Notes: a model not told the origin generated them from the sequence alone. 64,000 nt of DNA from Diatrype stigma (GCA_022225965.2 JAKJXP020000041.1:310001-374000); one strand, 5' to 3'; positions 10,955-22,960 are shown, counted from the stretch's first letter. Program-made: numbers and translations.

Positions 10955-11994
10955 AAACACACAAACAAGCCCGCAGCAACAATGATTAAGGCGGAGCGAC
11001 GCGACGCGACGCGACAGCTCTCGGAACTTGTATCATTACTACTGCTACTTGTCGCCATTATCTATCTACTGTGGCCTCACCACTTATCTGATTTGATTTT
11101 CTTGGGTTTATCGGCAGGCGTACTGGGTCAAAAGGGAGGCTATCACTACTACGGCTGGGTGGCGTTCACGGGGAAAGCTTTTTGTGCCTCACCAGCATTT
11201 GCATTGCATCATGTATCACGAACGAACGAACGAACGGGCGGACGAAAAGTGAACAGCGAGCGGCGGCGTTTTTTGTCTAACAGATTTGCATCTTACCATC
11301 ACCACTATTACGATTACAACTTATACCCGAGCGTTCGATTCAAAAAAAGTTAGACAAAAAGAACTCACCTCCTGCGGATGCAATGGATGGATGGATTGGA
11401 GCACGGATATGAGGTGTATTACTTAATTCACAAGGAGAGGCTGGCGACACTGAGCTCGCTGGCCTCACTCCGTGTTCTCAGAAAGGGAACAGAGATCGAT
11501 AGGATCTTCAGACAGACAGACAGAAACTCTCAAATTAATTCAAGGAGCTAGGCTTCTAAACACACTTGGAAAGGTTCCTCGCTGAACTGTTCTTACATCC
11601 GCGCGCTATGGTGAACTATCCTTGGCTCTTAGGTATTAACCAATTCCTTCATGATCATCACCTCTGGAAGACTTCTTGCACCGTCGATCCGCGCGCCCGT
11701 ACATTTTGTTGAATTCGCATTAGGTAGGTACCTGCTTTCTGCTACGATGAGATCGACTCCCGAAAACCACTGTAGCTCTAGTGGATGGTGATGATAGCTG
11801 AGCGTGCATAGAAGGGCCAAACAGAAGACATACGCACTAGTTACGAAGTTCCTTAGCTTGAATTTGATAGCCCCCTCTATTGTGGGCATTGAAGCCACTT
11901 GTAGAGACTCATATAGCCAAATCGTTGTAGCGAGGTTAGATGAAATACGTGATAGAAGAGCTTATGACTTCTACCCCCTTTCGCAGACTGCTGT
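10955..11994. other. Intergenic region with simple repeats
   Basis: No gene seen. Short tetranucleotide runs occur: GAAC near 11219-11236, GGAT near 11381-11396 and CAGA near 11508-11522. A GTAGGTACC tract lies near 11725. Confidence 0.45.
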
Positions 11995-14196
11995 TCAGTC
12001 CAAGGTGAGATCAATCACATCGGCAGCATGTGAATCCCGTCGATTTGTGCCAACGGCTTCACCAGCACGTTTCTTGACACTTCTTTCTTTTCCTGCGCAT
12101 CCCTGAGACCTCCTAGTACGATTGTTATGGATCGGGGTGTGAATCCTTAGGATACTGTCCTGACTTGTATTGGGTCTGATACTGGGACCGCTTCGCAACT
12201 CATCCCTGCAGAGAAGGGATTCGTATGACGTTCCCTGGGCAATAGCACGGCCGCTGCCGAACAAGGCCGACAGCTCTGGGGTTTCGGGGGAACTGGACCG
12301 AGAGACTGAACTCGTACGATCTGTGATTTGATGTGACGCGGGATTGTTGCCCCGGTTTCTGCTGGTATGACGAGATATGTCGACGGCTGTAGATGGCGTG
12401 TTCGAAGCAGCACCGCTGTCATGCGTTCCTGCACGTTGAACTTGTAGCGTCCCCGACACCCGAGCACTCTCAACAGGCACTTTCCGCGGACGACCCCGTG
12501 GCCTCTTGACCGGTGTATTTCCAGCCGTCTCAGAGACACGTTTGTTGGGCGTTTTCCTCGCATCCTTCTTGGTGGATCCCTCTTGCCACTTTTTGAAAGC
12601 TGCCGGGGCACCTTTCTCTAGCATCCACATGGGCAACCACTCCCGCGCTTCTTTTTCCGGGTCGAATAACTTTTCCATGTTCGCCTTGTACCCGTCGACT
12701 ACCGGTTCACCCGAGACGTCAATACCAATAATGGTGGAAGGGTAGTACGAAACTCTCAGCAAAAGAGTGGACTCGTTATTACCGTCACCGTCGCCGTTAC
12801 CAGCATCATCGCCCTTTTTACTTATGGGTTTCGCGCCGTGAATGGCCTTTACCATGTAAGAGCCGTCGATGCCCGTCTCGGAATAGATCATGAGCTTTCG
12901 GGCCAGAAGGGCCGGGGTAAGGTTATTGACGAACTTGCAGGCGTGGTGCGCGTGCTTCCAATCGAAATACTTGGCCGTCCACTCCCGCAAACCCCGAGCG
13001 TCGGTCTCCTTGTGCCAATCGACGGAGCTGCCGTACCCTACTAGCTCCTCTTTCGGCGAGACAGCTGGGTTGAGATAGTACTTAGCGATGCGCGGATCCG
13101 GAAACGTAGTCGGTACGGCGTTGGCAACAGCGACCCACCGACAACTAAAGCGGCCCTTGCCGTTCGTCCTTAGCTCCTCGACCAGCCTGTTTCTCCACCC
13201 CTTCGTCGGCCTGCCTTGCTGTAGCAATGCCCGCAGCTCCCCGCTATACCCCACCCTCGCCGCCTCGAGAGCCACTTTGGGTCCGCAGCCCGGCACGCCG
13301 CCGTCGTAGTCGCCGCCGGCCATGAGTGCGAGGAGGAGCACGTCCTGCTGGCGGATCGACAGTGGGCGGGCGTCTTTCATGTCCTGGGCGCGGAAGCGGC
13401 GTACGACGGCCGTCTTGCTTTCGGCATCGAGGCGCTGCAGCACCACGGCGCTCCCAAAGACGAAGGCGTCGCCGTCTTTCGTGAGTACGGCGTCGACGAC
13501 GCCGGCCTGCTCCAGGCGCGCGCATTCGGCTTCGGCTTCGCCGGGGGCGATGCGCCACGGGATTCCGAGCCGGTCGAGGATCTCCTTGGACAGGTGCGTT
13601 ACGTGCTGCGGATCGTATTCGCGCTCGACGTCCGCGCTTGTGCGCAACGAGGAGGCCGCGGGCGGCTCGAACGGCACGTAGTTGTCGGAGTATAGGTGGT
13701 GGCGCTTTCGCTTGACGCGCGGCTTGTGCGGGCCGTCGTAGATGAAGAGCGGCTGAATGCCGGCGCGCAGGAGGTGCTGGATGTGGTAATATAACGTGCG
13801 GGTAGGGTGGTTCATGCCGCCGACGGTGTGGGTGCCGGCGACGTTCACTCCATGTAGACGTCAGTTCTCGAACTTCACTTCATCCATCAACTGGGTAGGA
13901 ATAGCAGCCCGATGTAATGATTGGGCAGTCTGCCTTAGAGGAGCGTATTCACCGTAAGAAGCTACGGGCCGCGTGGCTTCGTTGTACTGGAACACGGCAA
14001 AGGGTGTGTCCACAGCGATGCGAAGGGGCCTGCCATTTTCGCGAACACAGTCTGCAGCAAGCTGAGCCAGCGTGACTTCCTCGCCGGCCGTCACCTTGCG
14101 CACTTCATCCCAAAGTCTTTACACGAGTTAGTAAGACTGATGATGCCAAGAATTGCGACATGAATGATTGCTTAAGCCTTACCCGGTGATCCCCAT
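11995..14196 (-). CDS. Holliday-junction resolvase, XPG/Rad2 family (Yen1/GEN1-like)
   Basis: Spliced model: exons 14196-14183, 14116-13953 and 13847-11995, giving 676 aa. The start MGITGLWDEV is the family's invariant N-terminus, of which only the first 14 nt lie in exon 1. The XPG-N region has the metal-ligand Asp in IAVDTPFAVFQYN (D41) and PLFIYDGPHKP. XPG-I has GEAEAECARLEQAG and VLTKDGDAFVFG, and the H2TH region has GGDYDGGVPGCGPK. A GEN1-type middle domain follows (PYLVPxW-like segments, REWLPMWMLE). The C-terminal ~200 residues are Ser/Arg/Lys-rich with NLS-like RPRGRPRK and end in DVIDLTLD, which looks like a SUMO-interacting motif. The family cuts four-way junctions late in the cell cycle. 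Catalytic residues look complete. The second intron (13952-13848) is 105 nt. Confidence 0.9.
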
Positions 14197-15109
14197 ACTT
14201 ATTGAATGACAATACCCGTATTTTCACCAGATGGATGTCCGTAGAGAAAATCAGGCATGTCAAGGCGGTTCAGGGCTTGGGAATGCAATTCCTTTATAAG
14301 TACGTGTTGAGTACGAGGTATGGATTCGACATCCCATTTCTACCTTCTCCGTTTGGTCTTCCAAGGTTAACTATTGGGAAGGTTCCATTCACTCGGGACG
14401 TTGCAGGTGCAGGTGCAGGTGGTAAACGCGTCTTAGATTGGACAATGTTAGCAGGGAAGGCACGGCCCGAGGTAACAAGAATGTATTCATGTTGGCTGAA
14501 GATCCATAGGAAAGCAAACGCCGCTTCCCGTTTGTGCAAGCAGCAATGAATTGAGATGCATCCATTGCATCTCAACGGGTTGAGGTTAATTATACATAAT
14601 TACCTATACATACAGTGCCCCCTGACTGGTAGGTAGGGAGGTAGGTACCTAGGTAGTGTCCATCTGAAAAGGGGGTTGCCGCACGCATATACAGTAAGTA
14701 AATAGGTGTGAAATCACATACCGCACCCTGCCAGGTCTAGTGAACGAAACCAAATTGATCGTAAAAGGTCGAAGACATGATACAGTTTGCTGTGCACATC
14801 CAATGTTTGCTATTTTGTGTTTTCGTGACTACATACATAAAGGACGAAGGGATATCATGTGTAGCATATCTCATAAGTCGCTCTAGCCTGAATACTGAGG
14901 AGGGAGAGAACCAATCCATCATTTCCCAAGGTGAACGTTTTTGGGCCATTTCTGAAAGAAAGAAAAAAAGACTCCCGACCACTCAACCAAGCAACCAAAA
15001 CCGCCATAAAGATTTCCACCCAGCTTAACCTGCTGCTACCACCTTTTCTTCTCAGGACCGTACCATACCCATGAATACCCACCCCCTCAACCAACCCAAC
15101 TACCTCAGC
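14197..15109. other. Intergenic region with GGTAGGTACCTAGGT tract
   Basis: Upstream of the resolvase and downstream of Ugo1. It holds a GTAGG/ACCTAGG-type degenerate tract at about 14629-14657 and a triple GCAGGT run at 14404-14421. Open frames here lack coding character. Confidence 0.45.
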
Positions 15110-17058
15110 TCAAAACTCACCCTCCCCGCCACCGCCAGCGACGTTGGCCACCCACAGCCCGACAAGTCCCCACCAGCTGACCTTCCAGCCCCTCCAGAGG
15201 CCCTCCAGGCCCTGGCCCTTCTTGTACACTGTCTCGGGGACGGAGAGCTTCGCCGCCTTGGCGGCTCCCCTCTTACCAGCGGCGCCCGCCTTCGCCTTGG
15301 CCTGCTTCGACTGGGGGGTGACAAGAGCACGCGAGCCTTCCTCGGTCGAGATGCTGTACATGGTGCCGAACACGCCGTTGTACGCACCGGGCTGGACGAT
15401 GGTCTCCAGCTCCAGGTCCGCGTCCTCATCGTCGTCGTCGTCGTCGGCGTGGAGACCCCTTCCACCACCAAACGCTTGCCTCTCGTCCCCTATCCCTTCC
15501 AGCGACAGCGACAGCGAGGTCGGGGACAGCCCGCTACTCCTACTTCTTCTGTGGAGGAGATTAGCAGCACCGCCCGCACCAGCACCACTACCACCACCGC
15601 CCTCGATGGCGTGGACGTACGCCGGGTCGCGCAGGACGGCGACCTGGCCGCGGCGCAGCACCGTCTCGAGCGGCAGCTTGACGAACAGCGCCGCGCACGA
15701 CGTGCAGAACTTGGCGACGGAGAACGTGGTGGGGCTCAGGTCGCGGTCGATGAGGAACTGGGAGCGCAGCACGAGCGGGGCCGACAGCGTGACGAGCGGG
15801 TGCACGAGCGCGTTGAGCACGGTCGGCACGACCAGCGACGCCGGGCACGTCCAGCTCGGCAGGGCGCGCAGCGTGGCGACCGTCCGCCTCTGCCGCTGCC
15901 GCCTGCTGCTGCCGCCAGCACGCGCCGGCGGCGACGTGGACGTGATGATGAGGCGCGTGCGCACGAGGTCGAGCGGCGCGAGCACCAGGCCGCTGGCGAC
16001 GGCGGCGGCGGCGGCGACGCAGAGCGACGCCCACGGGTAGGGCGAGGCGATGTCGACGAGGCGGTCGACGTCGTCCTTGACGCCCAGGTCGGGCACGTTG
16101 AGCAGCGCGCTCAGCAGGCTGCGCGACCAGTTCTCCACCAGCGACTGCAGCACCGTGTACAGGAAGGTCGCGTTCGTGCCCTTCCACACCCCCCACGCGC
16201 TCTCCTTGGCCCACAGCTGCGAGATCACGTCGAAGACCGAGTCGGGCCGCCGCAGGCCCAGCTGGTAGGGGTGCGCTGGCGTCGCGGCCGCGGCCGCTGA
16301 CCCCGACGCTACGGATCCTGGCGGTGCCGGCCTGCCGCCGCCGCCGGGTATCTTGGGGGAGCCCGTGAGTGGGGGCGAGGAGGGGTGGCGTCGGTTGTTG
16401 TGTGATGAGCGGGGTCCCGGGGTGGGCGTCGTGTACGGCACGTTGGAGGTGAAGTAGTTCTGTTCTTCGTCCTCCGAGTCCATCAGCTCCTTCTCCTCCT
16501 CCTCCTCCTCTGAATGGATTTCCTGTATATTTCAGTCAGCCCAATCATTATACCAACCAAGGACTGGAAGGAGGTCACGAGACCAGCCGCGGGGTCAATA
16601 TTTACATTGTCCGAGTGGCTCCAGGGGTTCTTCGGACTCGTTATGCTCGGCTTTGAGCGGTGATTTGGAGCGGGAGTGAATGGTGGTGCGACGTGCAAGC
16701 CGCCCAAGTCATCCTGGAGTCTGACTTGTAGTATCGTCTTGGCCACCTCGAAGGGTTGGGCCATCAGCACCGACGTGTACTTCCATAGCAGCTCGTCGAC
16801 CAAGCTCTTGACGGACTGGACCGTTGAAGGCGACGAGTCGTTTATGTAATCCTTGTAGTCTATGTCCTGAAATATCCCGCGGGCCTTCGTGGCATAAGCG
16901 TTGCTGTTGCTGCTGCTGGAGGCTGTTGTCGTTGTTGCATTTGCATGTGAAAACGGGTTGGGTTGGGGTGGTGTCGACTCGTTCTTCTCTCCGATTCCGA
17001 TAGTTGGGGGTATATAGTATGGGCGTAGCGGGTTTACGCCCTCTCTCGTGCTAGTCAT
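15110..17058 (-). CDS. ugo1: Mitochondrial fusion and transport protein Ugo1
   Basis: Spliced model: exons 17058-16579 and 16522-15110 with a 56-nt intron (branch GCTGAC), giving 630 aa. The start is the ATG of MTSTREGVNPLRPYYIPP, which matches the fungal Ugo1 N-terminus (NPLRPYYIPP). Modified mitochondrial-carrier repeats are visible through P-x-[DE]-x-x-[KR] motifs: PFEVAKTILQV, PLDLVRTRL and PLETVLRRG. The linker YFTSNVPYTTPTPGP precedes the carrier core. Known role: an outer-membrane protein that links Fzo1 and Mgm1 during mitochondrial fusion. Low-complexity insertions (acidic EEEEEE, Gly/Ala runs, D-rich DDDDDDED) lengthen it beyond yeast Ugo1 (502 aa). A 35-nt intron with donor GTTGGT would also keep the frame, adding 7 residues. 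The extreme C-terminus GGGGEGEF contains a GGTGAG donor-like site, so an alternative end is possible. Confidence 0.85.
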
Positions 17059-17955
17059 GACGGTATCTAACAAAAGAGTCCCTTAGTCGTATCTGTATAT
17101 GCTCTGTCCTATTCGCATTACTTCGGGTATTGTGAGCGTTCCTTAAGTGTTCGCAGTATATGAATGTGGTGGTTGGCCCCGATTAGTTGGATCCTTATCG
17201 GAATTATTCGAGGTGCACCACCCACCACCTCCCACCACTGCCGCCGCTGATAACGGACGTAGCTGGTACGATACCGATAAGTGCATGTAAGCTGCGGGAT
17301 GTCATAATAGCTATCTAGCAGATTAACTAAGGAGTAATGCAGTCCGAATGCCGTTATCCAGGCTTATTTACCTATAGAGAGAGCTTTCAATGGGGTTTCC
17401 GTTCGGGCGAATCAGCTCTCGCTCAATTTCGATTTTCGGCCGACCCCTCGCAGCCCCTCGGTCAATGGAGCCCATTAAACCCCGGGCAGGCGGGCAGGCC
17501 AGGCCAGGCCGATAAGCACCTGTAGCAGTGGCTGCAGTGGGCAGCCAGCAGTGGTAAATGGTGGGCATCTGCAAATGCGGGTGGTCACTTATCGGAGCTA
17601 GATTTTGTCCAATTTCATCCCATAATTTTTTTCGGCGTCGAATCAAGTCGCTCGGTTGGTTCTGCTCTGCTTCTCACTGTACATGTCGCATGCATAACAA
17701 CTTCCTATCGAGACTCTCGTTAACCTGTCATAAACCGCGCCAGCTGTACCGTGATCATAAACGAACGCAGGATAGCCGTTGTTGCCGCCGAACTGAAATC
17801 TTGGGCCAGAACGAGAACCGGCAGCGCAGTTCCAACTCTTCCAAGCCGCCCCTCCCCTCTATAAGTGCGCCGGCCTCTCCTCCCATCCTGATCTCCGAGC
17901 CCCCGGTTCAAACGACAATCAGTCGCATCGACACTCTGTGTTGTGTTGGGGAGTC
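17059..17955. other. Divergent promoter region of ugo1 and ferredoxin
   Basis: No gene seen. Both flanking genes, transcribed away from each other, encode mitochondrial proteins. A GGCAGG/AGGCC-rich cluster lies at 17480-17520. Confidence 0.45.
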
Positions 17956-18660
17956 ATGGCGGCGCCCAAGTCTATAATACGAAGCTTGCAGAAGTTGTCG
18001 TGTCCGTCACAACATTCAATTCGATATTTAAGCCGGTCCACGCCGCCGTCTACACGCCGCACAATAACGTCAATATACCGGAGTCCTCGGATATACACTC
18101 GGGCGAGCCCCTCAACATTAATACTACGAAACTTCACATCCACCCCTTCGAGAAAACATGGGCACATCGATCCCCCTAAACCAGGCGAGGAGTAGGTTTC
18201 ACCCCCGGCCCTCATCCTTCCCCCTTTTCTATAATAGGGGAGCTAGGCTCACCGTTCCGGTAGCTACCTATATATCCTCCTCCTCTACTAACCCTTTTTG
18301 AACCCCTCCTACAGGCTCTACGTTACATTCATCGACAAGGAGAACCGCGAGCACCGGCTCGCGGTGAACAAGGGCGACAACCTGCTGGATGTTGCGCAGG
18401 CGCACGACCTAGAGATGGAGGGGGCGTGCGGCGGCTCCTGCGCCTGCTCGACATGCCACGTCATCGTCGTGGACGAGGAGTACTACGAGCGCATGCCCGA
18501 GCCCGAGGACGACGAGAACGACATGTTGGACCTGGCCTTCGGCCTGACCGAGACGAGCCGCCTGGGGTGCCAGGTCGTCATGACCAAGGAGCTGGACGGG
18601 CTGCGGGTGAAGCTGCCGAACATGACGCGGAATCTGCAAGCGAGCGATTTCTCGAACTGA
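17956..18660 (+). CDS. Mitochondrial 2Fe-2S ferredoxin (adrenodoxin/Yah1 type)
   Basis: Spliced model: exons 17956-18191 and 18315-18660, giving 193 aa. Residues 1-75 are Arg/Ser/Thr-rich without acidic residues, a typical mitochondrial presequence (SIIRSLQKLSC onward). The ferredoxin fold starts at LYVTFIDKENREH. The cluster ligands are visible as C-x5-C-x2-C in ACGGSCACSTCH plus the distal Cys in RLGCQVV. The acidic partner-binding helix EPEDDENDMLD is present. Known role: electron transfer from ferredoxin reductase in matrix Fe-S cluster assembly and haem a synthesis. The 123-nt intron separates targeting and catalytic parts almost exactly. An upstream in-frame codon at 17938 is not ATG, so the start at 17956 is preferred. 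Confidence 0.92.
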
Positions 18661-19091
18661 CGAAGGTTATAAAAAGAATTTCGATAGAACTACGTGACAG
18701 GGAAAAGAAGGGACTTATACGTGAAACGGCGTGAATTGTGTATATATACATGTAGAAGGCTGCAATACCAACGATGATGGGGTGACGCTGGGGAACTGGG
18801 ACTTCAGCTGATTGAAATGGAGAAATGCCACACATATCTGTACATTTAGTACTATTCCGCCTGCCATCCCGACTGACGGGTAGATGGAGGGTTGGACACG
18901 AAGACGAGACCAGGAAAAATAGAATTGACCCAACTCTAATGACGATGATGGTGATGATGCTGATTATGACCAAGCCAAGCCGGTGTCCTATAGTTTTGAT
19001 CTAACCCTCTTCTCGAACAGCATAATGCTATCCCCATTTTCAACACCCCCCTAACCGTCCATCTGACACGCCCGGCTTCTTGCTACGACCC
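18661..19091. other. Convergent 3' region
   Basis: Holds the 3' ends of the ferredoxin (plus) and Rrp15 (minus) genes. A GATGATG-type run lies near 18941-18960. No further gene seen. Confidence 0.5.
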
Positions 19092-20207
19092 CTACGCCTC
19101 CTCCAACGCGCCCTGCTTCAGCTTCCCGCCGCCATTGGCGATGAGGTCGAGGAAGCCCTGGCGACTCATCTCGCTGACCTTCTCCTCGCGGGTCTTGACG
19201 CCGTAGACGCCGTCGCGTCGGGCGTCGCGCTCCGCCTGCGCGGCCCGCTCCTGCGCCTCGCGCACGGCGCGGAACAGCACCACCACGCCGCGGTGCGCCA
19301 CCTTGCGCAGGCGGCGCTCCGCCTGCTGCGTGTACGCGGCCGCGCCAGCGTCTCCCCCTCCACCTCCGGTGATCGCTTTCTTCCGTTGTGCATCAGTGGG
19401 GAGACCGACACCGACGCCGGCGGAGACGCCGCCCCCGAGCACGTCGCGCACCCGCCCCTTCTCCTGCGCCAGCCGCCGCTGCTCCCGCATCTGCTTGCGC
19501 GCCTTGGCCTCGAGCGCGCTGTCCAGCACCTCGCGCGCCGCCTGCTGCGCGTCGGCGCTGCGCGCGAGCACGGGGTCCGCACGCCGCCCCGTCGACAGCT
19601 TCGTCGAGAGGATCTTCGACAGCGAGGTCGCGAAGGCCGTGGGGTCGTTGCGCTTCGACTTGTTCGCGCCGGTCCTGCGTGTCGTCGTCGATGTCAGGGC
19701 TCCGTCTGCCCCCTCCTCGTCGGAGGATTCGTTGTCATCGTCGTCTTCTTCCTCTTCGTTTGAGTTTTCGTCTCCTTCCTCGTCTGATGCGCCATTGATG
19801 TTGTTGTCGTTGTTATCTTCTTCGCTTTCATCTCCTGCTTTATCTGACTTTGAGCCGGACGCTTCAGCCTTCGCCGCTGCTTCCGTTTTCCGCTTCTTGC
19901 TCCGTGCCGCCGCTGCTGCTGCTGACTTGGCGGGTTTCTGGCGGCTCGTCTCCTCGCCGGATGATGCTGCCGAGTCCGAGTCCGAGTCGGACCCCGACGA
20001 TGCCGATGCCACGTCGTCGACTGCTATATTGTCGAGGTCCTCGTTGTCCGAGTCTAGCAGATTGACCGGCTTGAAATCGGGGTTGGAGTCTTCCTCGTCC
20101 GAGTCGCTGTGGTACTCAAATTGCCTCTTCTTTTGTCGCTTGTTCTGCGATTTCGACAGCTTCGAGCCATCATCCTGATGATTTCGTTTTCTCGTGGGAC
20201 CCGCCAT
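19092..20207 (-). CDS. rrp15: Ribosome-biogenesis factor Rrp15
   Basis: A 371-aa single-exon frame starting MAGPTRKRNHQDD. The N-terminal half is highly charged, with NLS-like KRQKKRQF, acidic Ser/Asp/Glu tracts (SDSDSDS, EEEEDDDDNESSDEE) and a Lys/Ala block. The conserved Rrp15 domain begins at NDPTAFATSLSKILSTKL and continues through DPVLARS, a long basic helix KARKQMREQRRL, and the C-terminal RRLRKVAHRGVVVLFRAV, ending near SRQGFLDLI. Known role: nucleolar factor needed for 27S pre-rRNA processing and 60S assembly. An in-frame codon 15 residues upstream exists, but the start chosen gives the conserved short N-terminus. It is divergently transcribed from the dioxygenase. Confidence 0.85.
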   Translation of the reverse strand: MAGPTRKRNHQDDGSKLSKSQNKRQKKRQFEYHSDSDEEDSNPDFKPVNLLDSDNEDLDNIAVDDVASASSGSDSDSDSAASSGEETSRQKPAKSAAAAAARSKKRKTEAAAKAEASGSKSDKAGDESEEDNNDNNINGASDEEGDENSNEEEEDDDDNESSDEEGADGALTSTTTRRTGANKSKRNDPTAFATSLSKILSTKLSTGRRADPVLARSADAQQAAREVLDSALEAKARKQMREQRRLAQEKGRVRDVLGGGVSAGVGVGLPTDAQRKKAITGGGGGDAGAAAYTQQAERRLRKVAHRGVVVLFRAVREAQERAAQAERDARRDGVYGVKTREEKVSEMSRQGFLDLIANGGGKLKQGALEEA

Positions 20208-20790
20208 TGTGCTGGTGCTGGATTTCAGGTATTGATGCTGCACAAATCTCAAGTGTAGAGCGGTAGGGCGATCCGGTATGTACCTCTCAGGCTCTCTCCA
20301 ACTCTTTCTTATCGACCGTCAGGAAAAATTCATGGACGTTCAATTGATTGCAGGGATCAGGACAAGAGATAATACGTGGGGCCCGAGCTAACTCCCAACT
20401 GGGGCACCTAACTACCTAGGTATATATGTACCTATTTAGTCTAGCATTGGTTTAATACCTATTTTATCGATAACCCCCGGGCCCCGGCTCAATGGACGTC
20501 AGCTCGGCCTTGCTGGAAGTACGTACATCTTTGGTTCCACTCCCCCGCGTTATGGTTTTCATGCTGCATTTCGGCCCCTGGCCCCTCTGCCCCTGCGTGG
20601 GCTGCCGATTTTACAAAGCTGCCCGTAACCAACGTACGAAGTAGTTGACTTTTGTTTCTTTTCTTGTAATTCCTGTATATTGTATTTTTGTTTTATTTCT
20701 TTTGGGTTCCATTGTCAACTTTTGCCTGTCCATCCCCGATTTCGACATACATAGAGCATACTGCGTCCCTGCGCATCGGCTGTATCAAGG
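20208..20790. other. Divergent promoter region (rrp15 / dioxygenase)
   Basis: No gene seen. A CTACCTAGGTATATATGTACC tract lies at about 20410-20432, followed by a T-rich stretch at 20648-20705 upstream of the dioxygenase. Confidence 0.45.
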
Positions 20791-22254
20791 ATGTATTTAC
20801 CTCTCCATGTGGCTGTAAGGCGCCAGGTCAATATCACGACTAGACGCACTACCCAAATCGCAACATTCTCTACCACCACCCCAGCACCCGCGCTGCCGCT
20901 GTCTATTACCGTTGCAGGTCGTGCAAGATGGGCTATGCGGGATTATAAGAATGAACGTCCATTGGGACCTGAACAACGTCAAATTACAAGGTCCATAACG
21001 ACGTCGCCCATATCAAGGAATCCCGAGGTCGAGCGAGTTGTAGAAAAACCCGACAATGGCAGTGGCGAACGGCAGTTCACCGTTGACGCTATGGGTGACG
21101 AGTCTGATTTTGTTAGCCTAGCTTACGGGGGGAAGCCACCCATAGAGGTCCCACGAGTTTGGTTGAGAGATGCGTGCTCGTGCGAGAAGTGTGTTGACCC
21201 TTCTTCGGGCCAGAAGCGTTTCTCTACCTACGACGTGCCCAGGCATATTTCTATCGCCAGCGCACGGAGCCTGCCATCTCAGTCTATTGAGATCATATGG
21301 AAAGACGACTTGTTCACCCGTGAAAACCATGTCTCCGTGTATGGTTACCCCGTACTCCGGCCGTTGACCAAAAAGAAAGGACGACCGGCGAGACTTGATC
21401 CCACGCGCCTCGGGCAATCTGTCAAGCTATGGAATAGGCAGCACATGGAAGCGGCAATCTTTTATGATTATGATGACTTCATCCGGCAAGATAGTGGGTT
21501 TACTGCCGCTCTCAAACGTTTGATAAGCCACGGCATGTTCTTTCTCCGGAACGTCCCAAATGATGAAAAGGCCGTCGAGCGTATTGCCGAGAAAATAGGG
21601 TTCATTCAGGAGACGTTCTACGGGAGGACATGGGATGTTGTATCCAAGCCTAATGCCGAGAACGTCGCGTATACAAATTCTTACCTCGGACTCCATGCCG
21701 ATCTTCTGTATATGAATGACCCTCCGCGTATTCAACTCCTCCATTGCCTGAGAAATACCTGTCAGGGTGGCGAGTCTATATTCAGTGATGGCCTGCGAGC
21801 ATCCAGGGAGCTCCGTAACCAGGATGTGTCCGCATGGAAAGTTCTGACTAACGTCGCGGTCCATTACCACTATACGAAAGGCGTACACCAGCGTTCAAAG
21901 CACCGCCCAATATTCGGAACGGAAAAATACCCGGATATATTCTGGTCTCCGCCGTTCCAGAACCCGGTGCAGCACCGGTATAGCACACAGGGAGAAGGTC
22001 AACACTATATGAGGTGGTTGTTAGCAGCCCACAAGTTCAAGGAACTTCTGGAAGGGGAGAAGTACCTGTTTCAGCACAAGATGGAGGAAGGGGAATGCGT
22101 GGTGTTCAACAACCTCCGCGTATTGCACGGGAGGCGGGAGTTTGATACCTCCACCGGAGACCGCTGGCTCAAAGGCACGTATATCGGCACTGAGGCGTAC
22201 TTGGACAAACTTAGGGAAGTCGAACAACGGATACTACATCCCGAGAAAACATAG
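20791..22254 (+). CDS. Gamma-butyrobetaine hydroxylase-like Fe(II)/2-oxoglutarate dioxygenase
   Basis: A 487-aa single-exon frame. The N-terminus is basic and Thr/Ser-rich, consistent with mitochondrial import. About residues 125-150 form the family's N-terminal zinc-type domain (VWLRDACSCEKC, then FSTYDVP). The catalytic TauD/TfdA domain follows: HGMFFLRNVP, facial-triad His-x-Asp in LGLHADLLY, a substrate-site stretch VHYHYTKGVHQRS and the distal His in RVLHGRREF, with a basic DRWLKGTYI near the end. The family hydroxylates gamma-butyrobetaine to carnitine, or trimethyllysine one step earlier. I favour the former but cannot separate the two from sequence alone. The iron ligands are intact. 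Confidence 0.85.
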   Translation: MYLPLHVAVRRQVNITTRRTTQIATFSTTTPAPALPLSITVAGRARWAMRDYKNERPLGPEQRQITRSITTSPISRNPEVERVVEKPDNGSGERQFTVDAMGDESDFVSLAYGGKPPIEVPRVWLRDACSCEKCVDPSSGQKRFSTYDVPRHISIASARSLPSQSIEIIWKDDLFTRENHVSVYGYPVLRPLTKKKGRPARLDPTRLGQSVKLWNRQHMEAAIFYDYDDFIRQDSGFTAALKRLISHGMFFLRNVPNDEKAVERIAEKIGFIQETFYGRTWDVVSKPNAENVAYTNSYLGLHADLLYMNDPPRIQLLHCLRNTCQGGESIFSDGLRASRELRNQDVSAWKVLTNVAVHYHYTKGVHQRSKHRPIFGTEKYPDIFWSPPFQNPVQHRYSTQGEGQHYMRWLLAAHKFKELLEGEKYLFQHKMEEGECVVFNNLRVLHGRREFDTSTGDRWLKGTYIGTEAYLDKLREVEQRILHPEKT

Positions 22255-22960
22255 GGGTTTATAGACCAGATAGAGGAAAATTCAACTCTGACAAAGTGGA
22301 CACGCCGTTCAGAATTGGTAGACTCATTTGAATTTTCAATCAGAGCCTCAACCCAACCGTACACAAGTGCAGAAGTGGTGTTGTATAATCCTTACCTCTC
22401 CTCGGAGCCCCTGGTGATGTGTCAGAGGGGAAATGATATTCTCTCGATTCAACCAAGACGATACCTAGGTACCTACTTATATATAGGTATGTGTTATACT
22501 ATAGTATGTGTGTACGTACTTCGAAGGTGGGTTAGGTATACCTGGCACCTGGGCCTCTGTGGATAGGTAAGCAAGTTGTATCGAGATCGGCAACGACGGC
22601 GGGGCGCATTGCGATAAAGATAGAAAGGCGGGCTCTGCTACAATCTTAAAGAGGCAGTTGTACTTGGGGGATGTTGCATGGAACCCGCGCACTGCCCAGC
22701 TTCCTTCCTTCCTATCACTGCATGGTGCCGCTCAAAGTCCTACCCAGCCGGCAGTTGCCCAGTCGGTCACCAACCTCCGATCCATTTATTCGTTCACATC
22801 TGCATACATCATGCATATGTGAAATACGTGTTTTTCTCATGAAACTCACGATGAGTTCGTAGCAGCGCGTCCCGCAAGCGCAGAGCGAAGATATCTACGC
22901 GAATCAATCGGCTCGACTTGCTGGCTCGTACACTGACAACAACGCGCGGCGCCCTATAAC
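22255..22960. other. Intergenic region
   Basis: No gene seen. A CCTAGGTACCTAC tract lies at about 22466-22480. Confidence 0.45.

Noticed and set aside
15071..16300. 409-codon plus-strand open frame
   Set aside because: It lies antisense to ugo1 and owes its length to G/C-rich third positions. It has no motif, while the minus frame has Ugo1 signatures.
19303..20178. 291-codon plus-strand Ser/Ala-rich frame
   Set aside because: Antisense of the acidic repeats of rrp15. Low complexity only.
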